Positions 9,978 to 22,830 are shown, numbered from the stretch's first letter. The stretch: 38,579 bases of DNA from Rhizobacter sp. (GCA_017986065.1 JAGNWJ010000020.1:1-38579), one strand, 5' to 3'. Translations and numbers: made by a program. The notes: generated by a model not told the origin, from the letters alone.

Positions 9978-10607
9978 ATGCTCGACCGTGAGGGGTTCAG
10001 ACCCAACGTCGGCATCGTCCTGCTCAACCAGAGGAATCAGGTGTTTTGGGGCAAGCGGCTCCGTACTCATTCTTGGCAGTTCCCGCAGGGAGGAATCAAG
10101 TACGGTGAGACGCCGGAGCAGGCGATGTATCGAGAACTCCACGAAGAAGTGGGGCTAACTTCTGAGCACGTCCGTATCCTGGCCCGCACCCGAGACTGGC
10201 TTCGCTATGAAGTACCCGATCGATTCATCCGGCGCGACGCTCGGGGTCATTACCGCGGTCAAAAGCAGATCTGGTTCTTGCTGCAACTGACTGGCAGGGA
10301 CAGTGATATGAACCTGCGGGCTACGAGCCATCCCGAATTCGATGCCTGGCGCTGGAACGAATACTGGATACCGCTTGAGGTGGTGATAGATTTCAAGCGC
10401 GATGTCTATCAGATGGCGCTGACAGAGCTCGCGAAATTCATTCCGAAGCCTGGAGTCCAAGGCCGGTTCATTCGAGTCGGACCAAAATCCGAAGACCAGC
10501 CTGTGGCCTCAACGACGACTCCTCTCGATCAGGGGATCAATGTGCTCAACGATGCAATCCCCCTGGAATTGAAGCCAGTCGCTCCGGGGATCAAGCCCGT
10601 AGCTTGA
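9978..10607 (+). CDS. rppH: RNA pyrophosphohydrolase RppH (Nudix)
   Basis: Removes pyrophosphate from the 5' triphosphate end of mRNAs, starting RNase E-dependent decay. The ATG at 9978 has GGAG about seven bases upstream and gives 209 residues; the frame is open further upstream, but [15 protein letters not shown] is the canonical RppH N-terminus. The Nudix box lies at about residues 38-59 (starting [20 protein letters not shown]), with the metal-binding Glu pair at 56-57, and WQFPQGG precedes it. The C-terminal tail after about residue 165 ([12 protein letters not shown] onward) is Pro-rich and variable. E. coli RppH is about 176 residues; longer tails are usual in this group. Confidence 0.96.
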   Translation: MLDREGFRPNVGIVLLNQRNQVFWGKRLRTHSWQFPQGGIKYGETPEQAMYRELHEEVGLTSEHVRILARTRDWLRYEVPDRFIRRDARGHYRGQKQIWFLLQLTGRDSDMNLRATSHPEFDAWRWNEYWIPLEVVIDFKRDVYQMALTELAKFIPKPGVQGRFIRVGPKSEDQPVASTTTPLDQGINVLNDAIPLELKPVAPGIKPVA

Positions 10608-10685
10608 TCCTCCGCGCCGCCAGCGCGAACAGGCAACACCCCTCACCAAGCGATCGCGCCAGGACGGGCAGACCTCAAGTAGGCG

Positions 10686-12916
<2,231 letters not shown>

Positions 12917-13000
12917 TCACGCTGACGGGAAGAGTCAATGGCAGGCGTCAGTATGGGTTCGAGATGCCTTGAGCACCATGCCACACATCCATGGTCAGAT

Positions 13001-13033
13001 CGCAAAAAAGAAAGCCCCGGCAAGCCGGGGCCC
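13001..13033 (-). terminator. Rho-independent terminator after rpmA
   Basis: On the minus strand, GCCCCGG (13031-13025), a four-base loop CTTG, then CCGGGGC (13020-13014) form a seven-base-pair GC stem. It is followed by a T-rich run (13013-13003, TTTCTTTTTTG). It begins about 20 bases after the rpmA stop, so it should end most rplU-rpmA transcripts before obgE. Confidence 0.88.
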
Positions 13034-13052
13034 TTCGATGCGTGAGTACGGT

Positions 13053-13310
13053 TCAGACCGCCTTGATGCTCACGGTACGACGATTGCGCGGACCTTTGAC
13101 GGCGAAGACAACCTCGCCATCAACCAAAGCGAACAAAGTGTGATCCTTGCCAACTCCGACATTCGTTCCGGGGTGAAACTGCGTACCGCGCTGGCGAACG
13201 ATGATGGAGCCAGCAGGGATGGATTCGCCACCAAATGTCTTGACGCCGAGCATTTTCGGCTGTGAGTCACGGCCGTTCCGCGTGGAACCGCCGCCTTTTT
13301 TCTGTGCCAT
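13053..13310 (-). CDS. rpmA: 50S ribosomal protein L27
   Basis: An 85-residue ribosomal protein near the peptidyl transferase centre. The N-terminus [17 protein letters not shown] is diagnostic; Gln replaces the more usual His at position 3. [21 protein letters not shown] is also conserved. A good Shine-Dalgarno sequence (GAGGAG) lies about six bases before the ATG. It follows rplU by 27 bases and is cotranscribed with it. Confidence 0.98.
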   Translation of the reverse strand: MAQKKGGGSTRNGRDSQPKMLGVKTFGGESIPAGSIIVRQRGTQFHPGTNVGVGKDHTLFALVDGEVVFAVKGPRNRRTVSIKAV

Positions 13311-13337
13311 GAGTTACTCCTCGATGTATTGGGAATT

Positions 13338-13649
13338 TCAGCCGTTGACGGCGCGGATTTCGATTTCCGTGAATGCCTGACGATGGCCCTGACGCTTCTG
13401 GTAATGCTTGCGGCGGCGCATCTTGAAGATACGGACCTTGTCGTGGCGGCCCTGCGCCGTCACGGTTGCGGTGACCGAGGCGCCCGTCACCAGGGGACTC
13501 CCAATTTGCAGGTCGGCGCCACTGCCGATCGCGAGCACATGGTCCAGCGTGATTTCCTGGCCAACGTCCGCAGTGATCTGCTCGATTTTGAGTTTTTCGC
13601 CAGCGGCAACCCGATACTGCTTACCGCCGGTCTTGATGACTGCGTACAT
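13338..13649 (-). CDS. rplU: 50S ribosomal protein L21
   Basis: A 23S rRNA-binding protein of the large subunit. I start it at the ATG at 13649 ([14 protein letters not shown]), giving 103 residues, the standard length; the frame is open another 20 codons upstream, but AAAGGG just before this ATG and homology decide the start. [16 protein letters not shown] is the typical basic C-terminal segment. It is first in the rplU-rpmA unit and divergent from ispB. A TACAAT hexamer on the minus strand (13723-13718) about 70 bases upstream is a possible -10, without a convincing -35. Confidence 0.98.
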   Translation of the reverse strand: MYAVIKTGGKQYRVAAGEKLKIEQITADVGQEITLDHVLAIGSGADLQIGSPLVTGASVTATVTAQGRHDKVRIFKMRRRKHYQKRQGHRQAFTEIEIRAVNG

Positions 13650-13795
13650 TTCAGCCCTTTCGATTGGATTTCGCGTTGCGATGCCAAAAACACAGGCAGC
13701 GCATTGCACAACCGCGCATTGTATCCGGAAAACACTCGGTAGCGCCAGTGCCTGCCGAAGCGCCTGCCGCCCGGCGCAGTGCGCTCACTGATTTC

Positions 13796-13801
13796 TATAA
13801 T
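13796..13801 (+). promoter_or_regulatory. Consensus -10 hexamer upstream of ispB
   Basis: A perfect TATAAT lies 24 bases before the ispB GTG start, in the divergent rplU-ispB gap. No clear TTGACA-like -35 is present at the expected distance, so this is a candidate -10 only. It is well placed for a leader of about 18 bases. Confidence 0.45.
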
Positions 13802-13825
13802 TCGCTTTTTTGACAAAAGGACAGC

Positions 13826-14824
13826 GTGCGCGCCGAACTCCCAGTCTGCTCTGAAGATTGCCACGCCCGCTCCGATGGCGGCATGGACGCAGAGATGCAA
13901 GAAGTCGACGCCGTCATCCGGAGACGTCTGGCTTCAGAGGTCGTGCTGATCGACCAGATCTCGAAGTACATCATTGGCGCAGGCGGCAAGCGGATCAGAC
14001 CCCTGCTGGTTCTGCTGTTCTCGCGGGCACTCGGGTTCCAAGGGGCAGAACGGTTCGAGTTGGCTGCAACGGTCGAATTCATCCATACCGCCACCTTGCT
14101 GCACGACGACGTCGTCGATGAATCCGACCTGCGTCGCGGCCGAAAATCGGCCAACGCCATTTTTGGAAATGCGGCGAGCATCCTGGTTGGCGACTTCGTC
14201 TACTCCCGCGCTTTCCAGATGATGGTGTCGGTGAACCGCATGAAGGTGCTGCAAGTACTGTCTGATGCCACCAACGTCATTGCCGAGGGCGAGGTGCTGC
14301 AACTGATGAACATGCACGACGCGGATTTGCAGGTCGACGACTACCTGAAAGTTATTCGCTTCAAGACGGCGAAATTGTTTGAAGCGAGCGCACGGCTGGG
14401 CGCAGTGCTGGCAAATGCGACCGAGGAAATCGAGGAGGCCTGCGCCGATTTCGGACGCTCGCTGGGAACCGCCTTTCAACTCATCGATGACCTGCTCGAC
14501 TACGAGGGCTCGACCCAGGATTTGGGCAAGAACGTCGGAGATGACCTGCGCGAAGGCAAGCCCACCTTGCCCTTGCTGTTAGCAATGCAAAGAGGAACGT
14601 CTGCCGAGCAAGAACTCATTCGCAGCGCAATACAGCGTGGCGAGATTGAGCGGTTGGCGGAGGTCATCGAAGTGGTCCGTCGCACGGGCGCTCTTCAAGC
14701 TACGCGCGACGCGGCACGTCAGCAAGTTGAGCATGCCAAGCAGCGTCTGACGTTTCTACCGCAGTCAATTTACCGCGATGCTCTGATAGAGTTATGCACG
14801 AACTCGGTGGACCGGTCGTCGTGA
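13826..14824 (+). CDS. ispB: Octaprenyl (polyprenyl) diphosphate synthase IspB
   Basis: A trans-prenyltransferase making the C40-type side chain of ubiquinone from IPP and farnesyl diphosphate. The product is 332 residues from a GTG at 13826 with AAAAGG about six bases upstream; an ATG at 13883 is an alternative. The first aspartate-rich motif is DDVVDESD at about 94-101 (LLHDDVVDESDLRRG) and the second DDLLD at 221-225, with FGNAASILVGDF between them. The exact chain length cannot be read from sequence. ispB followed by tRNA-Pro and pilB is a recurring betaproteobacterial order. UbiX nearby acts in the same ubiquinone pathway, but the two are not in one operon. Confidence 0.95.
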   Translation: MRAELPVCSEDCHARSDGGMDAEMQEVDAVIRRRLASEVVLIDQISKYIIGAGGKRIRPLLVLLFSRALGFQGAERFELAATVEFIHTATLLHDDVVDESDLRRGRKSANAIFGNAASILVGDFVYSRAFQMMVSVNRMKVLQVLSDATNVIAEGEVLQLMNMHDADLQVDDYLKVIRFKTAKLFEASARLGAVLANATEEIEEACADFGRSLGTAFQLIDDLLDYEGSTQDLGKNVGDDLREGKPTLPLLLAMQRGTSAEQELIRSAIQRGEIERLAEVIEVVRRTGALQATRDAARQQVEHAKQRLTFLPQSIYRDALIELCTNSVDRSS

Positions 14825-14859
14825 CAGCTATCGACTGAACGACGATGTGAAATTGAGAT

Positions 14860-14936
14860 CGGGGTGTAGCTTAGCCTGGTAGAGCGCTACGTTCGGGACG
14901 TAGAGGCCGGAGGTTCGAATCCTCTCACCCCGACCA
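14860..14936 (+). tRNA. tRNA-Pro (anticodon CGG)
   Basis: A complete cloverleaf of 77 bases with encoded CCA. The acceptor stem CGGGGTG pairs fully with CACCCCG. The D arm is GCTTAGCCTGGTAGAGC, and the anticodon arm is CTACG-TTCGGGA-CGTAG, so anticodon CGG reads CCG. The T arm is GGAGG-TTCGAAT-CCTCT. No integrase or repeated 3' end nearby suggests use as an attachment site. Confidence 0.98.
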
Positions 14937-14997
14937 ACCCACGTGATCCGGGGACGCGAAGCTCCATTCGGCACTTGAATTTCGAGATCGGCATTGA

Positions 14998-16716
14998 ATG
15001 GCAGACACCCTCGCTGAATCTCCGCAATCCGCGCTTTCAGGCGTGGCCAGGGTTCTCGTCCACGCGGGAAAGCTGAATGAGAAGGCTGCCGAGGCACTGG
15101 TCAAGTCAGCCCGCGAAAGAAAGATCAGTTTCGTTGCTGCAGTGATGGCAGCTGGCACGGTCTCTCCCGCCGACCTCGCGCACACCCTGTCGAATGCCCT
15201 GGCGCTGCCGCTGCTTGACCTGAACGCGGTCGACTCCCAGAAGCTCCCCCGCAACATCATCGACGCCAAACTGGCGTCTGAGTATCACTTGGTTGTTCTG
15301 GGCAAGCGTGGGGGCCGTCTCTTTATCGGAGGTGCCGACCCAACCGACCAGGAAGCGGTCGAGCGCATCAAGTTCGCCACCCAATTGACACCGGAGTGGG
15401 TCATCGTCGAGCACGACAAGCTGGCGAAGATCGTGGAAGCCAACGGGACCAGTGCGACCGAGACTCTGGAGTCATTGACTTCGGGGGATTTCGAGTTCGA
15501 CGTCACTGACGAGACAACAACCCAGGAAGCCGCTGAAGCGGCGCCAGATGTCGAGGATGCGCCGGTTGTGCGCTTCCTTCAGAAAATGCTCATCGATGCC
15601 ATCAATGCGCGCGCATCGGACCTGCATTTCGAACCCTACGAGTACCACTATCGCGTTCGATTTCGCATCGACGGTGAATTGCGTGAAATCACGCAGCCGC
15701 CGATTGCCATCAAGGACAAGCTCTCGTCCCGAATCAAGGTGATTTCGCGCCTGGACATTGCAGAAAAGCGTGTGCCCCAAGACGGCAGGATGAAGCTGAA
15801 ATTCGGAAGCAAGTCCATCGACTTCCGGGTCAGCACACTACCTACGCTGTTCGGCGAGAAGATCGTGATCCGGATTCTGGATTCATCGAGCGCCAAACTC
15901 GGCATCGAGGCCCTGGGGTACGAGAAGATCGAGCGAGACCGGTTGCTTCACTGCATCCACCGGCCCTATGGCATGGTCCTGGTGACCGGCCCGACCGGCT
16001 CCGGAAAGACCGTTTCCCTGTACACCTGCCTGAACATACTCAATCAGCCCGGCGTCAACATCTCGACCGTCGAAGACCCTGCTGAAATCAACTTGCCGGG
16101 CATCAATCAGGTCAACGTCAACGACAAGGCCGGGCTCAATTTCGCTGTGGCCCTCAAGTCATTCCTGCGCCAGGATCCAGACATCATCATGGTCGGCGAA
16201 ATTCGCGATCTGGAGACCGCGGACATTGCGATCAAGGCCGCTCAGACAGGCCACATGGTGATGTCTACCCTCCACACCAACGACGCACCGACCACCTTGA
16301 CCCGCATGCTGAACATGGGCGTCGCACCCTTCAACATCGCATCCAGTGTCCTTCTCATCACGGCCCAGCGACTGGCGCGCAAGCTGTGCGAGAACTGCAA
16401 GACCCCAGCCACGTACCCGCGGGAGGCGATGCTGAAGGCCGGTTTCGCGGAAAGCGAGATCAACGGAAGCTGGACGCCCTACCGCGCGGTGGGATGTGCG
16501 GCATGCACCAATGGTTACCGCGGGCGGGTCGGCATCTACCAGGTGATGCCGATAACCGACGAGATCCAGCGCATCATCCTGACGCAAGGCACTGCGGTAG
16601 ACATTGCCGAACAAGCCCAGCGTGAAGGCGTGCGCGACCTTCGTCAATCGGGACTGGTGAAGGTGCGCGGCGGGGTCACAACGCTCGAAGAAGTGATTTC
16701 TGTCACGAACGAGTGA
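14998..16716 (+). CDS. pilB: Type IV pilus extension ATPase PilB
   Basis: A hexameric AAA-like ATPase that powers pilin polymerisation at the inner membrane. Its 572 residues carry an N-terminal T2SSE_N/MshEN-like domain (about 15-150), a linker with many acidic residues (DFEFDVTDETTTQEAAEAA) and the ATPase core. Walker A GPTGSGKT is at about 331-338; the Asp box and Walker B are in VEDPAEINLPG and DPDIIMVGEIRDLETA, with the His box in STLHTNDAP. The zinc-binding tetracysteine is CENC (about 464/467) and CAAC (500/503). It is followed by pilC and pilD, the usual pilBCD assembly operon. No pilin or pilT is visible here. Confidence 0.97.
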   Translation: MADTLAESPQSALSGVARVLVHAGKLNEKAAEALVKSARERKISFVAAVMAAGTVSPADLAHTLSNALALPLLDLNAVDSQKLPRNIIDAKLASEYHLVVLGKRGGRLFIGGADPTDQEAVERIKFATQLTPEWVIVEHDKLAKIVEANGTSATETLESLTSGDFEFDVTDETTTQEAAEAAPDVEDAPVVRFLQKMLIDAINARASDLHFEPYEYHYRVRFRIDGELREITQPPIAIKDKLSSRIKVISRLDIAEKRVPQDGRMKLKFGSKSIDFRVSTLPTLFGEKIVIRILDSSSAKLGIEALGYEKIERDRLLHCIHRPYGMVLVTGPTGSGKTVSLYTCLNILNQPGVNISTVEDPAEINLPGINQVNVNDKAGLNFAVALKSFLRQDPDIIMVGEIRDLETADIAIKAAQTGHMVMSTLHTNDAPTTLTRMLNMGVAPFNIASSVLLITAQRLARKLCENCKTPATYPREAMLKAGFAESEINGSWTPYRAVGCAACTNGYRGRVGIYQVMPITDEIQRIILTQGTAVDIAEQAQREGVRDLRQSGLVKVRGGVTTLEEVISVTNE

Positions 16717-16783
16717 TTGGTGGTGAATAAATCCGCCAACCGGCCGATAACGACCTGGGTGGATTAGTAGCTCCGGAGGTTTC

Positions 16784-18004
16784 ATGGCGACTGCAGCGGC
16801 CGCGAAGAACATCAAAGACATTGTTTTCGAGTACGAAGGCAAGGACAAGAACGGCAAGATCGTTCGCGGTGAAATGCGCGCCGGTGGTGAAGCAATGGTC
16901 AGCGCCAGCCTGCGCCGCCAGGGGATCCTGACCACCAAGATCAAGAAGCGCCGCATGAGCGGCGGTCGTTCGATCAAGCAGAAGGACATCGCGATCTTCA
17001 CGCGGCAACTGTCAACGATGATGCGTGCCGGTGTGCCGCTGATCCAGTCGTTCGACATCGTGGCGCGAGGCAGCCCGAACCCCAGGCTCACCAAGTTGCT
17101 GACCGACATCCGCTCCGACGTCGAAACCGGCACCAGTCTCTCGTCTGCCTTCCGCAAGCATCCGCTCTACTTCGATGCGCTCTATTGCAACCTGGTGGAA
17201 GCGGGCGAGGCCGGCGGTATCCTGGAGGCGCTTCTCGATCGTCTTGCCATCTACCAGGAAAAGACGATGGCGATCAAGAACAAGATCAAATCCGCCCTGA
17301 TCTACCCCATCGCCGTGTTGATCGTGGCCTTCATTGTGCTGGCGGTGATCATGATCTTCGTGATCCCGGCCTTCAAGGATGTGTTCACCTCGTTCGGCGC
17401 CGACCTCCCTGCGCCCACGCTGGTGGTGATCGCGATGTCCGAGTTCTTCGTCAAGTACTGGTGGGCGATCTTCGGCTTCCTCGGTGGCGGCACCTACTTC
17501 TTCTTCGAATCGTGGAAGCGATCCGAAAAGATGCAGAAAGCGATGGACCGTCTGTTGCTCCGCGTTCCCGTGTTCGGCGACCTGGTCAACAAGTCGGCGG
17601 TGGCACGCTGGACGCGCACGCTGTCGACGATGTTCGCCGCGGGCGTTCCGCTCGTCGAGGCACTCGATTCGGTCGGTGGCGCCTCTGGCAACGCAGTATT
17701 CGCGGAAGCCACGGAAGCCATCCAGAAGGACGTGTCCACGGGCGCGTCACTGACAACGTCGATGCAGACAACCGGTGTATTTCCGAACATGGTGCTGCAG
17801 ATGTGCGCGATCGGTGAAGAGTCGGGCTCGCTCGACCAGATGCTGGGCAAGGCTGCAGAGTTCTACGAGGATGAGGTCGACGAAGCGGTCAAGGGACTGT
17901 CTAGCCTGATGGAGCCGTTCATCATCGTGATCCTCGGCACACTGATCGGCGGCATCGTCGTATCGATGTATCTGCCCATCTTCAAGCTCGGCCAGGTCGT
18001 CTGA
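16784..18004 (+). CDS. pilC: Type IV pilus inner-membrane platform protein PilC
   Basis: The polytopic platform protein on which PilB/PilT act. It has 406 residues with two T2SSF repeats: the first around FTRQLSTMMRAGVPLIQSFDIV, the second around WTRTLSTMFAAGVPLVEALDSVGG. Hydrophobic membrane segments lie near YPIAVLIVAFIVLAVIMIFVI, WWAIFGFLGGGTYFFF and the C-terminal PFIIVILGTLIGGIVVSMYLPI. The ATG has GGAGG about six bases upstream. It is 67 bases after pilB and nine bases before pilD, so one operon is likely. Confidence 0.97.
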   Translation: MATAAAAKNIKDIVFEYEGKDKNGKIVRGEMRAGGEAMVSASLRRQGILTTKIKKRRMSGGRSIKQKDIAIFTRQLSTMMRAGVPLIQSFDIVARGSPNPRLTKLLTDIRSDVETGTSLSSAFRKHPLYFDALYCNLVEAGEAGGILEALLDRLAIYQEKTMAIKNKIKSALIYPIAVLIVAFIVLAVIMIFVIPAFKDVFTSFGADLPAPTLVVIAMSEFFVKYWWAIFGFLGGGTYFFFESWKRSEKMQKAMDRLLLRVPVFGDLVNKSAVARWTRTLSTMFAAGVPLVEALDSVGGASGNAVFAEATEAIQKDVSTGASLTTSMQTTGVFPNMVLQMCAIGEESGSLDQMLGKAAEFYEDEVDEAVKGLSSLMEPFIIVILGTLIGGIVVSMYLPIFKLGQVV

Positions 18005-18013
18005 CGCCAGGGG

Positions 18014-18865
18014 ATGGAGACCGAAGTCGTCCAAGCCCTGCTGTCTCCCTGGACCTTGGCGATCCTGGGTCTGTGCATCGGCAGCTTCCTGAATGTGGTC
18101 ATACATCGGCTGCCTGTCATGCTGGAGCGCGACTGGAAGCTGGACAGCGCGGACATGCTGGGCGTCAAGGTCGACGTCCCGGCACAGATCACGCTCTCCA
18201 CGCCCCGCTCTCGCTGCCCGTCGTGCGGACACCCCATTGCCTGGCACGAGAACATTCCGGTCCTGAGCTACCTCTGGCTCGGCGGCAAGTGTTCGGCCTG
18301 CAAGACCCGCATCTCGGCCCGTTACCCCTCGTTCGAGATCGCAACTGCCGCGCTGTTTGCAGCAGTCGCATGGCGATTCGGTGCACAGCCTTCGACTCTG
18401 GCCTGGTGCGCCTTCGCAGCAACTCTCGTTGCGCTGGCCGGAATCGACTGGGATACAACGTTGCTTCCAGACAGCTTGACCCTGCCGCTGCTCTGGGGGG
18501 GGCTGATCGCCGCTGCGACAGGCCTGACCGTTCCCTTGTCAACAGCGGTCTGGGGTGCGGTGGCAGGCTACCTCTCGCTCTGGTCGGTCTACTGGCTGTT
18601 CAAGCTGGCCACTGGCAAGGAGGGCATGGGGCACGGCGACTTCAAGCTGCTGGCAGCGCTGGGGGCCTGGCTTGGTGTGTCCATGGTTCTGCCAGTGGTG
18701 CTCGGGGCTTCGATCATCGGCGCGATCGTCGGCATCGGCATGAAGCTGAACAGCAAGCTGCGTGAGGGGCGTTACGTCCCGTTCGGTCCGTTTCTCGCCG
18801 GCTCCGGACTCGCCGTGCTGTTGATCGGCGCCCCGCGCATCCTGGGCTGGCTGGGCTGGGCCTGA
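18014..18865 (+). CDS. pilD: Prepilin peptidase / N-methyltransferase PilD
   Basis: An inner-membrane aspartic protease that cleaves and N-methylates type IV prepilins and type II secretion pseudopilins. Of its 283 residues, the N-terminal methyltransferase region includes CIGSFLNVVIHRLP and the cytoplasmic zinc loop with C68/C71 (CPSCG) and C93/C96 (CSACK). The catalytic aspartates are near D147 (GIDWDTTLLPD) and D210 in GMGHGDFKLLAALGAW. Several membrane helices follow. A purine-rich AGGGG abuts the ATG closely. Third in the pilBCD set. Confidence 0.97.
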   Translation: METEVVQALLSPWTLAILGLCIGSFLNVVIHRLPVMLERDWKLDSADMLGVKVDVPAQITLSTPRSRCPSCGHPIAWHENIPVLSYLWLGGKCSACKTRISARYPSFEIATAALFAAVAWRFGAQPSTLAWCAFAATLVALAGIDWDTTLLPDSLTLPLLWGGLIAAATGLTVPLSTAVWGAVAGYLSLWSVYWLFKLATGKEGMGHGDFKLLAALGAWLGVSMVLPVVLGASIIGAIVGIGMKLNSKLREGRYVPFGPFLAGSGLAVLLIGAPRILGWLGWA

Positions 18866-18910
18866 TCCTCGTCCTGCCGAGCCACGATTCGGCACCGCTG
18901 CAGGCATCGC

Positions 18911-19552
18911 GTGGTCACCTCAGCGCCTTCATCGAGCAAACCCTTGCGCATCGGCCTGACAGGCGGAATCGGCAGCGGGAAAAGTTCGGTGGCTCAACTG
19001 CTCGGGTCGCACGGAGCCGCCATCGTGGACACCGATGCCATATCGCGTCGACTGACCGCGGCGGGTGGACTCGCGATACCGGCCCTTCGAGAAGCATTCG
19101 GCAAACAGGTGATTACCGCTGGCGGAGCACTGGACCGCGAATACATGCGGCAGCTGGTCTTCGACGATCCGAGTGCCCGGCGGCGACTCGAAGCGATCCT
19201 GCACCCGATGATCTCGAGCGAAGCCGAACGTGAAGCAGCAGCACACACAGCGGCCCGGGTGATCGTGTTCGATGTCCCTTTGCTGGTTGAGTCAGGCCGG
19301 TGGATCGATCGGGTGGACCGCGTTCTGGTGGTCGATTGCTGCGAGCAAACGCAGATCGAGCGCGTGGTCAGACGCTCGGGGTGGTCGGAGGATGCGGTTC
19401 GATCCGTCATCGCGGCACAAGCCACTCGCGAACAGCGCCGGTCCGTGGCAGACGATCTGATCGTCAACGACGCCATTTCGCCCACTCAACTCGCCGAGCG
19501 CGTGGCCTCGTTATGGCGTGCATGGTGCACACCTCAGACCGGACCTCTGTGA
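18911..19552 (+). CDS. coaE: Dephospho-CoA kinase
   Basis: Phosphorylates the ribose 3' hydroxyl of dephospho-CoA, the last step of CoA synthesis. The product is 213 residues from a GTG at 18911. The P-loop GGIGSGKS is at about 18-25, followed by VDTDAISRRLTAAGG with the family's conserved DTD. HPMISSEAE and FDVPLLVESGRW are also typical. It sits 45 bases after pilD; pilD-coaE-zapD-yacG is a conserved order in beta- and gammaproteobacteria. Confidence 0.96.
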   Translation: MVTSAPSSSKPLRIGLTGGIGSGKSSVAQLLGSHGAAIVDTDAISRRLTAAGGLAIPALREAFGKQVITAGGALDREYMRQLVFDDPSARRRLEAILHPMISSEAEREAAAHTAARVIVFDVPLLVESGRWIDRVDRVLVVDCCEQTQIERVVRRSGWSEDAVRSVIAAQATREQRRSVADDLIVNDAISPTQLAERVASLWRAWCTPQTGPL

Positions 19553-19619
19553 AACAATCGACCGGATCGGAAATCCAGTCCGACCGCCGCAGTTTCCACA
19601 GACGTTAAAGGCAGGCCCT

Positions 19620-20375
19620 TTGGTCCTTTACGAGTACCCGTTCAACGAGAGCATACGCACCATGCTGCGGCTCGAACACCTGTTCGACCGACTTGGTCAA
19701 CTGGCGCCGCGTGAAACCGCCGTCGATCACCATTACGCGATCGCAACGATCTTCGAGATCATGGAAGTGGCGTCGCGTGCAGATCTCAAGTCGGATCTGC
19801 TGAAGGATCTGGAGCGACAGAAAGCGCAGCTCAACAGCTATCGCGGCAATCCTTCGATCTCCGAGAAAGCCCTGGACGAGGTCGTCGACAAGATCGACCA
19901 CGCCTTCGCGGGGCTGAACCAACTGCCGGGAAAGGCCGGGCACGCGCTCACTGCCAACGAATGGCTGATGAGCATCCGCAGTCGAATCAGCATCCCTGGT
20001 GGTACCTGCGAGTTCGATCTGCCGGGCTATTACGCATGGCAGCAGCACGATCCCTCACGGCGCCGCGCCGACCTGGCACGCTGGATCGCGCTGCTCCTGC
20101 CATTGGCAGAAGCACTCACTGTCCTGCTGGGGCTGCTGCGGGATTCAGGCGTGGCGCAACGCGTCAATGCACCGGCGGGGCAGTTCCAGCAAAGTCTGCC
20201 GGCCGGCCGGACCTATCACCTGATGCGCGTGCGGCTCGACCCGCAAGGCGGGCTGGTCCCGGAAATCACCGGCCACCGACTGATGGTCTCGGTCCGGCTG
20301 ATGCGTCAGGACTCGGAAGGTCGCCTGCGCCCCGACACCGCTGACGGCAGCTTCGAGCTGACCCTCTGCTCTTGA
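19620..20375 (+). CDS. zapD: Cell division protein ZapD (DUF1342)
   Basis: Binds the C-terminus of FtsZ and bundles FtsZ filaments at midcell. I place the start at the TTG at 19620, giving 251 residues that begin LVLYEYPFNESIRTMLRLE (initiator read as Met), which matches the family's usual MxLYEYPFNE opening. AAAGGCAGG lies just upstream; the frame is open further up, but that part is not ZapD-like. AVDHHYAIATIFEIMEVASRADLKSDLLKDL and GTCEFDLPGYYAWQ are conserved. It follows coaE by 67 bases. Its stop overlaps the yacG start as TTGA. Confidence 0.94.
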   Translation: MVLYEYPFNESIRTMLRLEHLFDRLGQLAPRETAVDHHYAIATIFEIMEVASRADLKSDLLKDLERQKAQLNSYRGNPSISEKALDEVVDKIDHAFAGLNQLPGKAGHALTANEWLMSIRSRISIPGGTCEFDLPGYYAWQQHDPSRRRADLARWIALLLPLAEALTVLLGLLRDSGVAQRVNAPAGQFQQSLPAGRTYHLMRVRLDPQGGLVPEITGHRLMVSVRLMRQDSEGRLRPDTADGSFELTLCS

Positions 20376-20581
20376 CGACAAGCCCGGTTCCCGAGCGCAT
20401 CGTCCGCTGCCCCGGTTGTGGGGGTGACAGCGTCTACTCGAGCACCAACCCCTACCGGCCTTTTTGCAGCCAGCGCTGCAAGAGCACCGACTTTGGAGCC
20501 TGGGCCAGCGAAGGCTACCGGGTAGGCGCATCCGCATCACCGGAAGAGCCCGACGACTTGGCCCCGCCGCCGGAACATTGA
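20372..20581 (+). CDS. yacG: DNA gyrase inhibitor / zinc-binding protein YacG
   Basis: A 69-residue zinc protein that in E. coli binds GyrB and inhibits gyrase. It starts with TTG at 20372, overlapping the zapD stop (TTGA), implying coupled translation. The zinc ligands are C13/C16 (CPGCGG) and C32/C36 (FCSQRC), followed by the family's STDFGAWASEGYRV. The C-terminal tail is acidic and Pro-rich. The coaE-zapD-yacG order supports the call. Confidence 0.93.
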   Translation: MTTSPVPERIVRCPGCGGDSVYSSTNPYRPFCSQRCKSTDFGAWASEGYRVGASASPEEPDDLAPPPEH

Positions 20582-20604
20582 CCGCACCGGTCCCGCGCGG
20601 CCTC

Positions 20605-20632
20605 TTGAATTGTCGTCTCACGTCCCTATAAT
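20605..20632 (+). promoter_or_regulatory. Sigma70-type promoter of groES-groEL
   Basis: TTGAAT at 20605-20610 and a perfect TATAAT at 20627-20632 are separated by 16 bases. The expected transcription start (about 20639) falls at the left edge of the CIRCE inverted repeat, so HrcA binding there would block initiation. The leader to groES would be about 130 bases. Confidence 0.82.
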
Positions 20633-20639
20633 TGATCTG

Positions 20640-20666
20640 CTAGCACTCGATCTAACTGAGTGCTAA
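20640..20666 (+). promoter_or_regulatory. CIRCE operator (HrcA binding site)
   Basis: The inverted repeat CTAGCACTC-N9-GAGTGCTAA matches the CIRCE consensus TTAGCACTC-N9-GAGTGCTAA with a single mismatch at the outermost left arm. It lies between the groES-groEL promoter and the coding region. By established knowledge this is the heat-labile HrcA repressor site. hrcA itself is not in the window. Confidence 0.95.
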
Positions 20667-20770
20667 CGGATTCCGGCTCCTGCCGAAGAATCAACGCAGC
20701 CCGATTCGTCATGACGACGTCGGCGCCCGTAAAACGAATGAACACCGTTCCTACACCTCAAGGAGATGCT

Positions 20771-21061
20771 ATGAAACTTCGTCCTCTGCACGATCGCGTG
20801 ATCGTCAAGCGCCTGGAACAAGAAACCAAGACCGCCTCCGGGATCGTCATCCCCGACAACGCTGCTGAGAAGCCCGACCAGGGCGAAGTTCTGGCAGTCG
20901 GCCCGGGCAAGCGCAACGACAAGGGTGACTTCATCGCGCTGAACTGCAAGGTTGGAGACCGCGTCCTGTTCGGCAAGTACAGCGGTCAGACCGTCAAGGT
21001 CGATGGCGATGAACTGCTCGTGATGCGCGAAGAAGACCTGTTCGCCGTGGTCGAGAAGTAA
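20771..21061 (+). CDS. groES: Co-chaperonin GroES
   Basis: The 10-kDa lid of the GroEL folding chamber. The ATG at 20771 has an excellent AAGGAG seven bases upstream and gives 96 residues ([18 protein letters not shown]); the frame is open upstream, but homology and the ribosome-binding site decide the start. The mobile loop is [37 protein letters not shown] is the usual C-terminus. It is 48 bases before groEL and shares its CIRCE-controlled promoter. Confidence 0.98.
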   Translation: MKLRPLHDRVIVKRLEQETKTASGIVIPDNAAEKPDQGEVLAVGPGKRNDKGDFIALNCKVGDRVLFGKYSGQTVKVDGDELLVMREEDLFAVVEK

Positions 21062-22759
<1,698 letters not shown>

Positions 22760-22800
22760 ATCGTCCGGGTTCGGGCTCACGCGCCCGGATCGCTGCACGG

Positions 22801-22830
22801 AAAAGGGCTGCTTCGGCAGCCCTTTTCTTT
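22801..22830 (+). terminator. Rho-independent terminator after groEL
   Basis: AAAAGGGCTGC (22801-22811), loop TTCG, GCAGCCCTTTT (22816-22826), then CTTT: an 11-base-pair stem with a UUCG tetraloop and a trailing T run. A weaker GC hairpin (about 22764-22787) precedes it. Confidence 0.93.

Noticed and set aside
14860..14936. tRNA-Pro as an integration site for a mobile element
   Set aside because: No integrase, no repeated 3' tRNA end, and the flanking order ispB-tRNA-pilB is the normal one.
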